Shown here piece by piece: positions 54,119-63,931 of a stretch of 64,000 bases of DNA. Numbering within the stretch: the first letter of the stretch is position 1; every line of letters starts with the position of its first letter. A model generated the notes under the pieces. It was not told where the DNA came from. It searched no databases and saw only the letters and a program-made list of their open reading frames with translations. The translations under genes were made by a program, and so were the position numbers. This stretch comes from Luteibacter sp. UNC138MFCol5.1 (GTDB taxonomy: Bacteria > Pseudomonadota > Gammaproteobacteria > Xanthomonadales > Rhodanobacteraceae): the NCBI RefSeq assembly GCF_900110505.1, contig NZ_FODZ01000003.1, forward strand, positions 621,975-685,974. The letters run 5' to 3'.

Positions 54119-56083
54119 TCACAGGATCAGGGGTGGCATGCCCTTGAGCACGGCCGGACCCAGCGTGGAAGAAAGCATCAGCGCCGCACCGCTGGTCACC
54201 GTGATCGCGGCGGTCGCGTTGACGGCGACCGTCGCACCGGCGGTGATCGATACCGCGGCGCCGGACGTGATCGAGGTGGCCCCGCCCGACGACAGGTTGA
54301 TCGCCCCCGCGCCGGTCACGCGCAACGTCGTACCGAAGATCTGCACCTCGCCCGTACGCTTCATGACGATGCGGGCGAGACCCGTGACGAGCTCGATCTC
54401 CTCCCCCGCCTCGATGCGCAGCCGACGGCCGACGTGCAAGGTGTCGTCGCGCGCCACGTCGTGGCTGCGGTCGCGGCCGATCGACGCCGTCTCGTCGCGG
54501 TCGATGGTGCTGAAGTGGTCGTTCTCCGCCTCGTGGCGAAGATCGCGCTGCGCATGCAGCAGCAGCTCCTCGGCACCCTTGCGGTCCTCGAAGCGCACTT
54601 CGTTCGCCTCGCCTTGCGCACCGCGCAGGCTGCGGCTGACGAAGCCGCTGCGCGTCTTCTCGCCGGGCAGCGCGTACGGCGGCAGGTGGTCCTGGTTGTA
54701 GACGGAGCCGATGACGAGCGGCCGGTCGGGGTCGCCTTCGAGGAAGCCGACGATCACTTCCTGACCGACGCGCGGAATGAACTGAGCGCCCCAGCGCTTG
54801 CCCGCCCATGACGTACCGACACGCACGGGGCACGACTGGTCGGCCTTCGGTTTGCCCGGCGGATTCCAGAAGAACGTCACCTGCACGCGCCCGAGGCTGT
54901 CGACCTCGATGTCCTCGTCGACTTCGCCGTGGACGACGGCCGTCTGCACACCGGCGATGCGCGGCCACGGCGTGGTCTGCGCGGCGCGGAACGGCTGGCG
55001 CGCGCGGATGGCACGGAAGCGGCAGGCGAATGGCGCTTCGTCGGCGTCCGGCTCGATGCCACCGGCCTGGTAGTCCACTTCGACGAGCCGCGTCGTCGCC
55101 CCGATCACCAGGTATTCGCGGTTCGCCTCCCGCAGCGGGAAGTCGCGCAGGGTGAACAGCGCGCCCGTCGCGAGGCCCACGGCGTCCGTGACGGCCTCGC
55201 TCGTGGCGGCCGGCACGTTCAGCGCGTCGACGCGCACCTGCGCGAATCGCTGGCCGGTCGATACCTGCTGCGCATGACCGACCGATCCATACGGGTAATC
55301 GTAGATCTCCAGACCGGACACCGGATGCACGTCGGCGGCGTCGGTCACCTGCTCGTTCGCGAGCAGGCTCGCCTTGGGTCGCTGGTAGTCGTAGTCGTCG
55401 AGTCGCACGCGTGTCGGGTTGACGGACAGCGCGCTCGTCCATTCGGTGATCGACGCCTTGACCCGATGGCCGCGCTCGGTCGGCGGCGCATAGGGAATGG
55501 ATTCGAAACCGGGAACGGGCGCGTGAGCACCCAGCGCGTCGGCGAGCACCATCGTGTGGCTCCCCTGCGCGTGGGTGAAGTAGTAATAGATGCCCTCCTG
55601 CTCCATCAGCCGACTGATGAAGTCGAAGTAGCTTTCGCGGTACTGCACGCAGTACTCGCGGGCCGTGTAGTTGCCGGTCAGGCTGAGCCGCACGTCGCTG
55701 TACCCGAACTCGGCCAGGACCTCCCGAACGATCTGCGGCACGGACTTGCCCTTGTAGATCCGGCAGTCCGAGGTCTGCCGGAGCAGCCACGGCTTCGGTC
55801 GCACGGTGAACGCGTATACGGCGTACCTGACGTTATCGATGGCGACGAAACCACCCTGCTCCGCCTCCACCGCGATGCCGTGGAAGTGCCGCGTGTATCC
55901 CTGCGGAGTCTTCAGGGTCACCGTCATGGACGTGCCGAGCAGCGCGCGCAGGTCGACCTGCGCGTTCTTGCTGATCGCCTCGATGCGGAAGGCGAACAGC
56001 CGACCGAGCTCCTCCGTCGCCGTCATGCTGGCGAAGCGCAGGGTGTCGCCCAGCGACGATGCGAGGGTGATGGCGTGTGCCAT
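54119..56083 (-). CDS. vgrG: Type VI spike protein VgrG (TssI)
   Basis: A 654-aa spike trimer subunit. gp27-like N-terminal half (F-R-I-E-A-I-S-K-N-A-Q-V-D-L), E-Y-C-V-Q-Y-R-E-S-Y-F-D-F-I-S-R-L-M-E-Q-E-G-I-Y, OB-fold and the DUF2345-like beta-prism ending in small repeats (G-A-A-V-S-I-T-A-G-A-T-V). It stops at A-V-L-K-G-M-P-P-L-I-L with no extra C-terminal toxin domain, so effectors must be carried by separate proteins. It lies three bases after the unknown gene at 56087. Confidence 0.95.
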   Translation of the reverse strand: MAHAITLASSLGDTLRFASMTATEELGRLFAFRIEAISKNAQVDLRALLGTSMTVTLKTPQGYTRHFHGIAVEAEQGGFVAIDNVRYAVYAFTVRPKPWLLRQTSDCRIYKGKSVPQIVREVLAEFGYSDVRLSLTGNYTAREYCVQYRESYFDFISRLMEQEGIYYYFTHAQGSHTMVLADALGAHAPVPGFESIPYAPPTERGHRVKASITEWTSALSVNPTRVRLDDYDYQRPKASLLANEQVTDAADVHPVSGLEIYDYPYGSVGHAQQVSTGQRFAQVRVDALNVPAATSEAVTDAVGLATGALFTLRDFPLREANREYLVIGATTRLVEVDYQAGGIEPDADEAPFACRFRAIRARQPFRAAQTTPWPRIAGVQTAVVHGEVDEDIEVDSLGRVQVTFFWNPPGKPKADQSCPVRVGTSWAGKRWGAQFIPRVGQEVIVGFLEGDPDRPLVIGSVYNQDHLPPYALPGEKTRSGFVSRSLRGAQGEANEVRFEDRKGAEELLLHAQRDLRHEAENDHFSTIDRDETASIGRDRSHDVARDDTLHVGRRLRIEAGEEIELVTGLARIVMKRTGEVQIFGTTLRVTGAGAINLSSGGATSITSGAAVSITAGATVAVNATAAITVTSGAALMLSSTLGPAVLKGMPPLIL

Positions 56084-56086
56084 GGA

Positions 56087-56737
56087 TCATCCCGCTCCGC
56101 TCGCCGGCGCGAACCAGCCCGGGCCCAGGCCCTTGCCCAACGTCGCCTTCCAGCCGGACTCGCTCTTGGCGTAATCGTAGTTCTGCAGCTGCAGGTCCAG
56201 GCGCAGCTCAATCAGCCATTTCGCGGTGTCCTTCGTCAGGGCTCCGCGAATGAACTTCTCGATCTCGAGGCAAAGCGTCCGCCGCCCTTCCGCCGACCGC
56301 GGCGCCAGCGACTGCGAGCTTCCCGCGACGAACCGCTCCATCGCCGCATGATCCACCCCGGCGTTCACCAGCTGGCGCCAGGCCGCCATGGGATTGTCGC
56401 GGTCCCCGCCCATCGCCCAGTCCACCACCGCGCTCCGGAATGCGGCCGCGGCTTCGCCGAAGGCGCCCGAGTTCTCGTCGTTCGCCGCGACGACCGCATC
56501 GTCCTGCACCCAATGGATCTCCGCGATACGCGGATGCGATCGGATCACCAACAGCGACGGATACGACCGCGTGAACTTCGAATCCATGAACGTCCTGGCG
56601 GGAGCGACCGGCCCGCCGCTGCCGTTGAGCGCGCGCAGGTGCGCACCGCCCTCGCCGCCCATCTTGGCGAGGACATCGGCGAACGCCGATGCGATGCAGC
56701 CGTCGAAATCGTTGAATACGTGGTTGCCCTTGGCCAT
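56087..56737 (-). CDS. Unrecognised soluble protein between tssH and vgrG (unknown B)
   Basis: A 216-aa product matching no family I know. It starts M-A-K-G-N-H-V-F-N-D-F-D-G-C, is mixed alpha/beta in appearance and has no signal peptide or membrane segment. Its C-terminus carries K-S-E-S-G-W-K-A-T-L-G-K-G-L-G-P-G-W. AGGAACCGAG precedes the ATG. It stops three bases before vgrG, so it is co-translated with the spike; a VgrG cargo, adaptor or chaperone role is plausible but unproven. Confidence 0.75.
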   Translation of the reverse strand: MAKGNHVFNDFDGCIASAFADVLAKMGGEGGAHLRALNGSGGPVAPARTFMDSKFTRSYPSLLVIRSHPRIAEIHWVQDDAVVAANDENSGAFGEAAAAFRSAVVDWAMGGDRDNPMAAWRQLVNAGVDHAAMERFVAGSSQSLAPRSAEGRRTLCLEIEKFIRGALTKDTAKWLIELRLDLQLQNYDYAKSESGWKATLGKGLGPGWFAPASGAG

Positions 56738-56774
56738 CTCGGTTCCTGGTAAGTCGCTGGGACGCTACGGTTGC

Positions 56775-57227
56775 TTACGGCCAGCCCTGGCCCGCCTGCC
56801 ACTGGTCGAAGCCGGGGTCGGACGCGGTGTCGAGACCTTCGATGAAAATCCAGCGGCGATCGATGGAGCCCTTGTATGCCCACGCGCCGTTCGTCGACGG
56901 ACCCTGCGGCGGGCCGTACTGCGCGGAGTCGCCCTTCAGCGTGCCGGCGATGAACCGGCCGGATTCGGTCAGCTCCGGCCAGTTGATCAGAACGGTGACG
57001 GTGTCGGCCGTACCGTTCTCGATGCCGCGACGACCGCGCACACCGGCCGTGGTGCCGTCCCACAGGAAGACATGCTGGTGGTGCTGCATCGCGATCATCG
57101 GCAGCGGATAGCCCGGCGGCATGCCGCGCTGCTCCTGCGTCTGCAGACCGTGCAGGGCCAGCTGGTTGCGCAGGTGCGCGACCCCGACGTTGTTCTTGTC
57201 GATGACGACGTGATAGTAGATGGCCAC
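56775..57227 (-). CDS. Unrecognised soluble protein between tssH and vgrG (unknown A)
   Basis: A 150-aa product with a GTG start at 57227 (AAGGA six bases upstream); the frame is open another 28 codons. It begins A-I-Y-Y-H-V-V-I-D-K-N-N-V-G and includes H-H-Q-H-V-F-L-W-D-G and G-F-D-Q-W-Q-A-G-Q-G-W-P at the end. No signal peptide, helix or known domain is visible. It sits 25 bases after tssH and 37 before unknown B, forming a pair. Confidence 0.7.
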   Translation of the reverse strand: MAIYYHVVIDKNNVGVAHLRNQLALHGLQTQEQRGMPPGYPLPMIAMQHHQHVFLWDGTTAGVRGRRGIENGTADTVTVLINWPELTESGRFIAGTLKGDSAQYGPPQGPSTNGAWAYKGSIDRRWIFIEGLDTASDPGFDQWQAGQGWP

Positions 57228-57252
57228 TTGGGTTCCTTCGTACCGGGAAGAG

Positions 57253-59919
57253 TCAGGCAAGCTGCGGCGCAGCGGCGTGGAAGTCGTAGGCGAACGAGCC
57301 GTCGACGACATCGATGCGAACGGCTTCGACGGGCACGCCCTCGATCGTGCGCATGAGCAGTTCGCGACTGATGTCCGGCAGCATCGTTTGAGTCAGGATC
57401 GCGTCGATCATGCGTCCGCCGGATTCGCTCTCCGTGCAGCGCGACACCACGAGGTCCACGACGGCGTCGCTCACCTCGAACGGCACGCGGTAACGCGATT
57501 CCACGCGACGCTTGATGCGATCCAATTGCAGCCTGACGATGCGGCCGAGCATGGCCTCGCTGAGCGGGTAGTACGGGATGGCGACGAGGCGGCCGAGCAG
57601 CGCGGGCGGAAATACATCCAGGAGCGGCGCGCGCAGGGCCTTGCCGATCGTGTCCGGATCGGGTGTCGGTGAGCCACTGGCACACATCCGCGCGATCACG
57701 TCGGTGCCGGCGTTGCTGGTCAGGATGATCAGCGTATTGCGGAAGTCGATGCGGCGACCCTCGCCGTCCTCCATCACGCCCTTGTCGAATACCTGGAAGA
57801 AGATCTCATGGACGTCCGGGTGGGCCTTCTCCACCTCGTCGAGCAGCACGACGGAGTACGGTCTGCGACGCACCGCCTCGGTCAGCACGCCGCCCTCGCC
57901 GTAGCCGACATACCCCGGCGGCGCGCCCTTGAGCGTGGAGACCGTGTGCGCCTCCTGGAACTCGCTCATGTTGATCGTGATGAGGTTCTGCTCGCCACCG
58001 TAGAGCGCCTCGGCGAGCGCGAGCGCCGTCTCGGTCTTGCCCACCCCCGAGGTGCCCGCGAGGAGGAAGACGCCGATGGGTTTGTCGGGGTTGTCGAGAC
58101 CGGCGCGCGAGGTCTGGATGCGCCGGGCGATGGCGTCCATCGCATGGTCCTGCCCGATGACCCGCTGTCCCATCAGCGACGCCAGGTTCATCACGGTGTC
58201 GAGTTCGCTGCGCAGCATCCGGCCGACGGGAATACCGGTCCAGTCGGCGAGCACAGCGGCGACCGCCTGGTGGTCGACCGTCGGCAGGATGAGCGGCGTT
58301 TCGCCCTGGCGCTCCGCGAGACGCGCCTGCAATGCGCGCAGCTCGACGAGGACGCCGTCGCGCTCCTCGCCCGACGGTGCCTCGTCGCGGAGCCGCGCCC
58401 GCAAGGCGAGCACGCCGTCGACCAGGGTCTTTTCCTCCGCCCAGCCGGCTTCGAGATCGGCGAGCCGGGCGCGCTCGGCGACGAGACGCGTGTCGGCATC
58501 GGTTTCGCGCTCCACCACATCGATGCCCACGGCCTTCTCGCGCGCCACGATCGCCTGCTCGGTCTCCAGCGCCTGGATCCGCTTGCGTGAATCGTCGACG
58601 GCGGCGGGCACGGCATGCTGGCTCACCGCCACGCGCGCGCACGCCGTGTCGAGCAGGCTCACCGCCTTGTCGGGCAGTTGCCGTGCCGGGATGTAGCGAT
58701 GCGACAGCTTCACGGCGGCCTCGATCGCTTCGTCGAGTACCTGCACCCCGTGGTGCGACTCCATGACGCCGGCGACCGTCCGCAACATGAGCACGCCGCG
58801 CGCCTCGTCGGGCTCGCCGACCTGCACCGTCTGGAACCGGCGCGTGAGTGCAGGATCCTTCTCGATGTGCTTCTTGTATTCGGCCCACGTCGTCGCGCCG
58901 ATGGTGCGAAGCGTGCCGCGCGCCAGCGCGGGCTTCAGCAGGTTGGCGGCGTCGCCCGTCCCTGCCGCGCCACCCGCGCCGACCAGCGTATGCGCTTCGT
59001 CGATGAAGAGGATGACCGGCTTTTCCGAGGCCTGCACCTCGTCGATCACCTGGCGGAGGCGGCTCTCGAATTCGCCCTTCATGCTCGCACCGGCCTGAAG
59101 CAGGCCGACATCCAGCGCGCGCAGCTCGACGTCGCGAAGGGCCGGCGGCACATCGCCCGCCACGATCCGCTGCGCGAAACCCTCGACCACGGCGGTCTTG
59201 CCGACGCCCGCCTCGCCGACCAGCATCGGGTTGTTCTGGCGGCGTCGCATGAGGATGTCGACGACCTGGCGGATCTCGTCGTCGCGTCCCACCACCGGGT
59301 CGATCGATCCGTCGCGCGCCTGCGCGGTGAGGTCGACCGTGTAGCGCCGCAAGCCGTCGCGACCACCGAGGGCGGCGGGAGCGTCATCGGTGGACGTCGA
59401 ACGGGCATCCATCCGGAAGCCGTCGCTCGCGGCGAGCCGGTCTTCGGGCGATCCGGCGACGATGCCGGGAAGCGTGTCGACGAAGCCTTCGGCACGCAGC
59501 TTGTCGAATTCCGGCGAGATGGCGGTCAGCACGTGGCGCAGGCGTCGTGTGCGCACGATGCCCGCGAGCAGGTAACCGGTGCGCACCTGCGCTTCGCCGA
59601 ACGTCAGCGTCGCGTACACCCATGCACGTTCCACCGCTTCCTCGATGTCGGCCGACAGGTCGCTCACCGACGTCGCGCCGCCCGGGAGACGCTCCAGCGC
59701 GTCGTCGATGTCCCGCGCGAGCCGCGAGGCGTCGATGCCGGCGTGACGCACGACGCGATGCGCGTCGGAGTCGGCCAGCTGCAGGATCTGCTGCAGCCAG
59801 TGGACGAGCTCCACCTCGCGATGCCCACGCAGGCGGCAGGCCACGGTCGCGCTCTCGATCGCCTTGTAGGCGATGGCGTTGAGCTTTCCGAAGAGCGCGG
59901 TACGGCTGATATCGGTCAC
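57253..59919 (-). CDS. tssH: Type VI AAA+ ATPase TssH (ClpV)
   Basis: ClpV disassembles the contracted sheath. The 888-aa protein has a degenerate Clp N-domain (about 1-150), AAA1 with G-E-A-G-V-G-K-T and [12 protein letters not shown], a middle coiled coil (about 400-540), and AAA2 with G-T-S-G-V-G-K-T and L-L-D-E-V-E-K-A-H. It uses a GTG start (59919, GAGGAC upstream) overlapping the tssG stop by four bases (GTGA). It ends the core-structure half of the operon. Confidence 0.95.
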   Translation of the reverse strand: MTDISRTALFGKLNAIAYKAIESATVACRLRGHREVELVHWLQQILQLADSDAHRVVRHAGIDASRLARDIDDALERLPGGATSVSDLSADIEEAVERAWVYATLTFGEAQVRTGYLLAGIVRTRRLRHVLTAISPEFDKLRAEGFVDTLPGIVAGSPEDRLAASDGFRMDARSTSTDDAPAALGGRDGLRRYTVDLTAQARDGSIDPVVGRDDEIRQVVDILMRRRQNNPMLVGEAGVGKTAVVEGFAQRIVAGDVPPALRDVELRALDVGLLQAGASMKGEFESRLRQVIDEVQASEKPVILFIDEAHTLVGAGGAAGTGDAANLLKPALARGTLRTIGATTWAEYKKHIEKDPALTRRFQTVQVGEPDEARGVLMLRTVAGVMESHHGVQVLDEAIEAAVKLSHRYIPARQLPDKAVSLLDTACARVAVSQHAVPAAVDDSRKRIQALETEQAIVAREKAVGIDVVERETDADTRLVAERARLADLEAGWAEEKTLVDGVLALRARLRDEAPSGEERDGVLVELRALQARLAERQGETPLILPTVDHQAVAAVLADWTGIPVGRMLRSELDTVMNLASLMGQRVIGQDHAMDAIARRIQTSRAGLDNPDKPIGVFLLAGTSGVGKTETALALAEALYGGEQNLITINMSEFQEAHTVSTLKGAPPGYVGYGEGGVLTEAVRRRPYSVVLLDEVEKAHPDVHEIFFQVFDKGVMEDGEGRRIDFRNTLIILTSNAGTDVIARMCASGSPTPDPDTIGKALRAPLLDVFPPALLGRLVAIPYYPLSEAMLGRIVRLQLDRIKRRVESRYRVPFEVSDAVVDLVVSRCTESESGGRMIDAILTQTMLPDISRELLMRTIEGVPVEAVRIDVVDGSFAYDFHAAAPQLA

Positions 59920-60986
59920 GATGGAGTCCTCGAGCGAAGCGGGTTGGCCGTGGCCCGCGGGGCCACGGCTGGATGGGAGTCGGGCTGGAGCACGAGATCG
60001 TCCGCGTCGTCCGGGCCGGCGAAGCGGCCCATCCAGGTCGACAGGCCCATGCGGGCGCCGCGGCCGAGGTGCGCCTGTGGCACCTCGTCGCGACGCAGGA
60101 TGAGCTGGACATCCCACGCCATCGGATCGCCGACGTAGAAGCGGACGGCGGCGACCAGCACCGGAAGCGCCTCGCCACCCGGTAGGAAGCGTCTGTAGTC
60201 GGCCATCGCCATCGGTCCGAGGCGAACGCGGAAGCGGTTCTGGGCGTCGCGTACCGCGGCGCCCAGAACCGCCGTCGTGCCCAGCGCGGCCATCGCCTGC
60301 CCCATGCGTAGCCGCCCTTCGTCGGGCAGCGGCATCCAGCCCACGACGAATTCGTCCACGTGCACCGCGACGTCGAAGAACGCCGCGAGCATCGCGACCA
60401 GCCCTTCGGCATTGCGTGCCTGCGCGACGAGGCGCCCGGTCATGTAACGGCGGAAGCGGTCGGGCAGCGCGTCGCGGTCGGCGAGCGACGGCGCGTCGAT
60501 GCCCGCCAGCGCTCCGGCGTAGCGCGCGAACGCGTCGTCATCCGGTCGGTCCAGCTGCGCGGTCGGCTGGGACTCGGCCCACGCCCTGTAGAACAGGCTG
60601 AGCATGCGGTGGTGGAACACGTCGGCGAACGCGGTGAACGTCGCGTCGCGCGCCGTGCGCTCTCGCTCGAGCGTGTATTCAGTGAGGTGCAGCGGCAGCG
60701 CGCCGTTCGGACCCCAGAGCCCGAGCATCAGGCTGTGGATGCGTGGCGGACGGCCGGGCTCCGTGTCGACGCGGTCGATGGCACGAGGGGCGAACGTGAG
60801 CGACGGCGCATGCGCAAGGCGCACGGGATCGTCCGCAAGGCGCGCGGAACGGCCGAGCCGCGGGCGGTCGACGTGAACGCACTCCACCCGCCGCAGCGCA
60901 CCGAACCAGTCGAACGAACCCGGGTCGGCACGCAGCGCTTCGAAGAGCTCTACAGGATCGGGCGCGTGCCGGAGCGAGCCGTCCAC
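59916..60986 (-). CDS. tssG: Type VI baseplate subunit TssG
   Basis: A 356-aa TssG/ImpH protein: F-D-W-F-G-A-L-R-R-V-E-C near the start, then L-G-L-W-G-P-N-G-A-L-P-L-H-L-T-E-Y (family core). The GTG at 60986 is preferred, with GAGGTGG upstream; it lies 37 bases inside the end of tssF. Without this start no ATG opens the frame at the conserved N-terminus. Confidence 0.93.
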   Translation of the reverse strand: MDGSLRHAPDPVELFEALRADPGSFDWFGALRRVECVHVDRPRLGRSARLADDPVRLAHAPSLTFAPRAIDRVDTEPGRPPRIHSLMLGLWGPNGALPLHLTEYTLERERTARDATFTAFADVFHHRMLSLFYRAWAESQPTAQLDRPDDDAFARYAGALAGIDAPSLADRDALPDRFRRYMTGRLVAQARNAEGLVAMLAAFFDVAVHVDEFVVGWMPLPDEGRLRMGQAMAALGTTAVLGAAVRDAQNRFRVRLGPMAMADYRRFLPGGEALPVLVAAVRFYVGDPMAWDVQLILRRDEVPQAHLGRGARMGLSTWMGRFAGPDDADDLVLQPDSHPAVAPRATANPLRSRTPS

Positions 60987-62815
60987 CGTGCCACCTCGTT
61001 GCGTTCCAGGGTATGCAGCACCGTCTCGGTGAACGAATTCAGCGAGACGTAGCGCGAGAAGAAGTGTCGCATCACCGACCCGAAGAGGTACGCGCCCGAG
61101 CCCTCGAACGCGCGGTCCTCGCAGGTGATGCGTATCTCGAGGCCACGGCCGTACGTCGCCGGGCCCGGGATCGGAAGGCGCCGCACGATCGGCGCGGAGC
61201 GCACGTCGCGTACGCCGTCGACCAGCCGCCGCGTGGCCGCGTCGTGCTCGTCGGCGTAGAGCAGCAGCATCTCGCGCAGCGCCACGGCACCGTCGTCGTG
61301 ATCGAGCAGCGAGAGGTAGTTCAGTTGCAGGTGGCTGATCAGCTTCCACGCCGCCTGCCCTTCCGCCATCGCGCCGCGGGGCCGCGTGGGTCCGGCGAGG
61401 CAGCGGATGCTGCGCACAGGCGCCTCGGTGTCGAGCTCGAAGTCGGTGCGTCCCTTCCCGACCGGCATGTGCAGCGGCAGGTCGCGATTGCTGCAGAGCA
61501 GCTGCATGCCGACCTGGCGAAGGCTGCTCGCGTAAGGGGCCTCGCGCGCGTCGACCAGCGAGACGAACACCTCGCTTCCGCCATAGCTCGACCGCGGCCC
61601 GTCCCGGCGCTGCCGCGAGGAAAGGAGACGCGGCTCGCGGCGAAGCGTGTAGAACGCGCCGGCCGGGTCGTGCCACGTGCGGGCATCCCCGCCGTAGAAC
61701 GACCGGAACGCCTGTTCGGGCTCCTGGCTGTCGCCATAGCCCTGGACGTCGGCGATATCGACGACCTCGAAGTCGAGCGGACGCGAGCGGTCCGCCAGCA
61801 CGTGATACTCCGCGGCGCCGTCACGCAGGTAGATGCGGTCGGCCCGGCGCGGGAACAGGTTGATGGCCGGCGTGCAGAACAGACGGAGGAACGACGCGTC
61901 CACGGCCCCGTCGAGGCGAGCGACGCCGCGGTCGAACCAGACGACGATGTCGAACCCGCTGGCGGACGATTGCGCGAGCACGCGGCGCAGACCGGTGAAC
62001 GCGGCGAACTGGAAGCGCTGCGGGCACGCGAAGTATTCCTGAAGAAGCCGATAGCCGCTGAAGGACCGGTCCACCGGCGGCAGCAGCGCTTCGTCGTCGC
62101 CGAAGCCGCGCGCCTCGATGCGTGCCTGCTCGATGAAACGCGACTCCCCGTCGACGACGACGGAAAAGCCGAGCCCGTTACCGAGCACCTGCTCGTGGAG
62201 AAGCCCCGGAAGATCGCCCGTGCCCGCGAAGAACAGCGGCAACTCGTCGAAGGCCAGCGCGTCGAGTCGCGCGCCGGCGTTCAGGCCGAAGCGCAGGCGC
62301 AAGGCCGCGCGCGGCGCGGTCCCGGGTGGCACGGCGAGCCCGGCCGCCGCGATCGCCGCGGGAGTGGCGAGGTAGCGCGCCTCGCGCAGGCCCAGCGGAA
62401 GCAACGTCACGGTGTGCGCGGTGCGGTACTCGCAGGCCGTCCGCTCGCCGAAGCCGATCTGACTGCGCAGCGCGGTGCCGCGCGGCACGACGTGACCTTC
62501 GACCGGCAAGGTGCCGGCGTCGTCCGGCGTGAGCTCGACGACGGCCATCGACGGCACCGGCGCGAGGTAATGGGGATAGACCATGCGCAGCAGGTGCTGC
62601 GTGAACACCGGATGCTGCGCATCCAGCTTCATCTGCACGCGCGCGGCCATGAAGGCGAACCCTTCGAGGAGCCGCTCGACGTACGGATCGGCGCACTCGA
62701 TGCCCTCCATGCCCAGGCGGCCCGCGATCTTCGGATACGCGCGCGCGAACTCGGCGCCCGACTCGCGGACGTGCTGGAGTTCCTGGTTGTAGTAGCGAAG
62801 CAGTCGGGGATCCAT
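60950..62815 (-). CDS. tssF: Type VI baseplate subunit TssF
   Basis: A 621-aa TssF/ImpG protein beginning M-D-P-R-L-L-R-Y-Y-N-Q-E-L-Q-H-V-R-E-S-G-A-E-F-A, the family start, with P-A-I-N-L-F-P-R-R-A-D-R midway. It builds the wedge with TssE/G/K. It starts six bases after tssE and overlaps tssG. Confidence 0.95.
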   Translation of the reverse strand: MDPRLLRYYNQELQHVRESGAEFARAYPKIAGRLGMEGIECADPYVERLLEGFAFMAARVQMKLDAQHPVFTQHLLRMVYPHYLAPVPSMAVVELTPDDAGTLPVEGHVVPRGTALRSQIGFGERTACEYRTAHTVTLLPLGLREARYLATPAAIAAAGLAVPPGTAPRAALRLRFGLNAGARLDALAFDELPLFFAGTGDLPGLLHEQVLGNGLGFSVVVDGESRFIEQARIEARGFGDDEALLPPVDRSFSGYRLLQEYFACPQRFQFAAFTGLRRVLAQSSASGFDIVVWFDRGVARLDGAVDASFLRLFCTPAINLFPRRADRIYLRDGAAEYHVLADRSRPLDFEVVDIADVQGYGDSQEPEQAFRSFYGGDARTWHDPAGAFYTLRREPRLLSSRQRRDGPRSSYGGSEVFVSLVDAREAPYASSLRQVGMQLLCSNRDLPLHMPVGKGRTDFELDTEAPVRSIRCLAGPTRPRGAMAEGQAAWKLISHLQLNYLSLLDHDDGAVALREMLLLYADEHDAATRRLVDGVRDVRSAPIVRRLPIPGPATYGRGLEIRITCEDRAFEGSGAYLFGSVMRHFFSRYVSLNSFTETVLHTLERNEVARWTARSGTRPIL

Positions 62816-62821
62816 GGCGCT

Positions 62822-63325
62822 CTAACCGACGCCGTCGAACACGCTGAAGCGCGCGGTTTCGAGGTCGACTTCGGTTCTCAGGTACAGGTTCAGTGGCATG
62901 GGCTGCGCCCACATCGTCGAGACGATGCGGAACGACAGCGTGAGGCGGTCCATGCGCGACACATCCGTCTGCACGTCGACCTGCAGGCTCGCCGGGTCGA
63001 GCCGCGGTTCGAACGCGACGATCGACGCGCGAATGCGCTGCGCGAGCTCCTCGACGTCCATGCCGGCGATCGCGGCACCCGTGAGGTCGGGAATGCCGTA
63101 GCCGATGACCGAGCTCCCGACATGCGGAAGCCCGGCCTCGTCATCGCCCGCGCCGCGGCGCGTGCAGTTGAACAGCCAGCCCAGGTCGCGCACGACGTGC
63201 TCGCGCAAACGCGCCGCCGTCATCACGCGCTTCTCGCGGCTTTCCTCGGTGACGTGAGGCTCGTCGTCGCGAAGCCGGTCCAGCAGCGAGGGCTGGAGCC
63301 GTTCCTGGGTGGTCAGTTCCGCCAT
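62822..63325 (-). CDS. tssE: Type VI baseplate subunit TssE (gp25-like)
   Basis: A 167-aa gp25-like protein: L-R-E-H-V-V-R-D-L-G-W-L-F-N-C-T, G-Y-G-I-P-D-L-T-G and I-R-A-S-I-V-A-F-E-P-R-L are typical. It lies seven bases after hcp. Confidence 0.94.
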   Translation of the reverse strand: MAELTTQERLQPSLLDRLRDDEPHVTEESREKRVMTAARLREHVVRDLGWLFNCTRRGAGDDEAGLPHVGSSVIGYGIPDLTGAAIAGMDVEELAQRIRASIVAFEPRLDPASLQVDVQTDVSRMDRLTLSFRIVSTMWAQPMPLNLYLRTEVDLETARFSVFDGVG

Positions 63326-63332
63326 GCGTTAC

Positions 63333-63839
63333 TCAGGCCTGGCCCTTGACCTGCTGCATGTCGTACGTGAACTCCTTCTTGCCGCCGTCCGGCTTGCCCT
63401 TGTCGTCCTGCGGCTGGAAGGCGTACTTGAACTTGCCGAAGTGCAGCGTGATGTTCTCGGTCAGGCGCTCGTCGCCACCGCTGCCGCCGGTGGACATCGA
63501 CGTGACCATGACGCCCTCGCTCAGCTCGATCGTGACGAAATCGGTCTGCTCGCCCGTGGCGTTGGTGACGTAGAGCGTGGCGTTCTCCACGCGCGCGCCG
63601 GTGCAGCAGGCGTTGAGCAGGGCGTTGGAGCAGGAATCGACGAACTTGGTGATCGTGATGTCCTGCACGTTGGCCTTGCCGCCCGACGCGTAACCGGCAC
63701 CGGTATGCAGGTTGCCCGAGTTGCTGGCACCCCAGGCCCACGCGATGATCGGTACCTCGCCCTTGTGCTTGGCGTGGTTGGATGCGCCCTCGATCTTGAC
63801 CTGACCGGGGCCGAACTTGATGTGCATGTCGAATGCCAT
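63333..63839 (-). CDS. hcp: Type VI tube protein Hcp (TssD)
   Basis: A 168-aa hexameric tube subunit, starting M-A-F-D-M-H-I-K-F and including H-T-G-A-G-Y, T-I-T-K-F-V-D and the late beta strands (F-G-K-F-K-Y-A-F). The ATG at 63839 fits the family start. It follows tssC after a 92-base gap, wider than most other junctions in the operon, with a hairpin. Confidence 0.95.
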   Translation of the reverse strand: MAFDMHIKFGPGQVKIEGASNHAKHKGEVPIIAWAWGASNSGNLHTGAGYASGGKANVQDITITKFVDSCSNALLNACCTGARVENATLYVTNATGEQTDFVTIELSEGVMVTSMSTGGSGGDERLTENITLHFGKFKYAFQPQDDKGKPDGGKKEFTYDMQQVKGQA

Positions 63840-63886
63840 GGACGATTTCCTCGTTGACGCGTGAACGGGTGGCAAAAGGTTCCCGT

Positions 63887-63909
63887 CGCGCCCGTCGATT
63901 CAGGGCGCG
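63887..63909 (-). other. Hairpin between tssC and hcp
   Basis: CGCGCCC / GGGCGCG stem with a nine-base loop, followed on the - strand by GGGAACCTTTT. It could be a weak attenuator or RNA-processing/stability site that lets hcp be expressed differently from tssC. No function is shown. Confidence 0.35.
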
Positions 63910-63931
63910 AGGGTGTTTCAAGGTGACCGGA

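Noticed and set aside
54119-56083. Evolved VgrG with toxin domain
   Set aside because: The protein ends after the beta-prism repeats; no extra domain remains.
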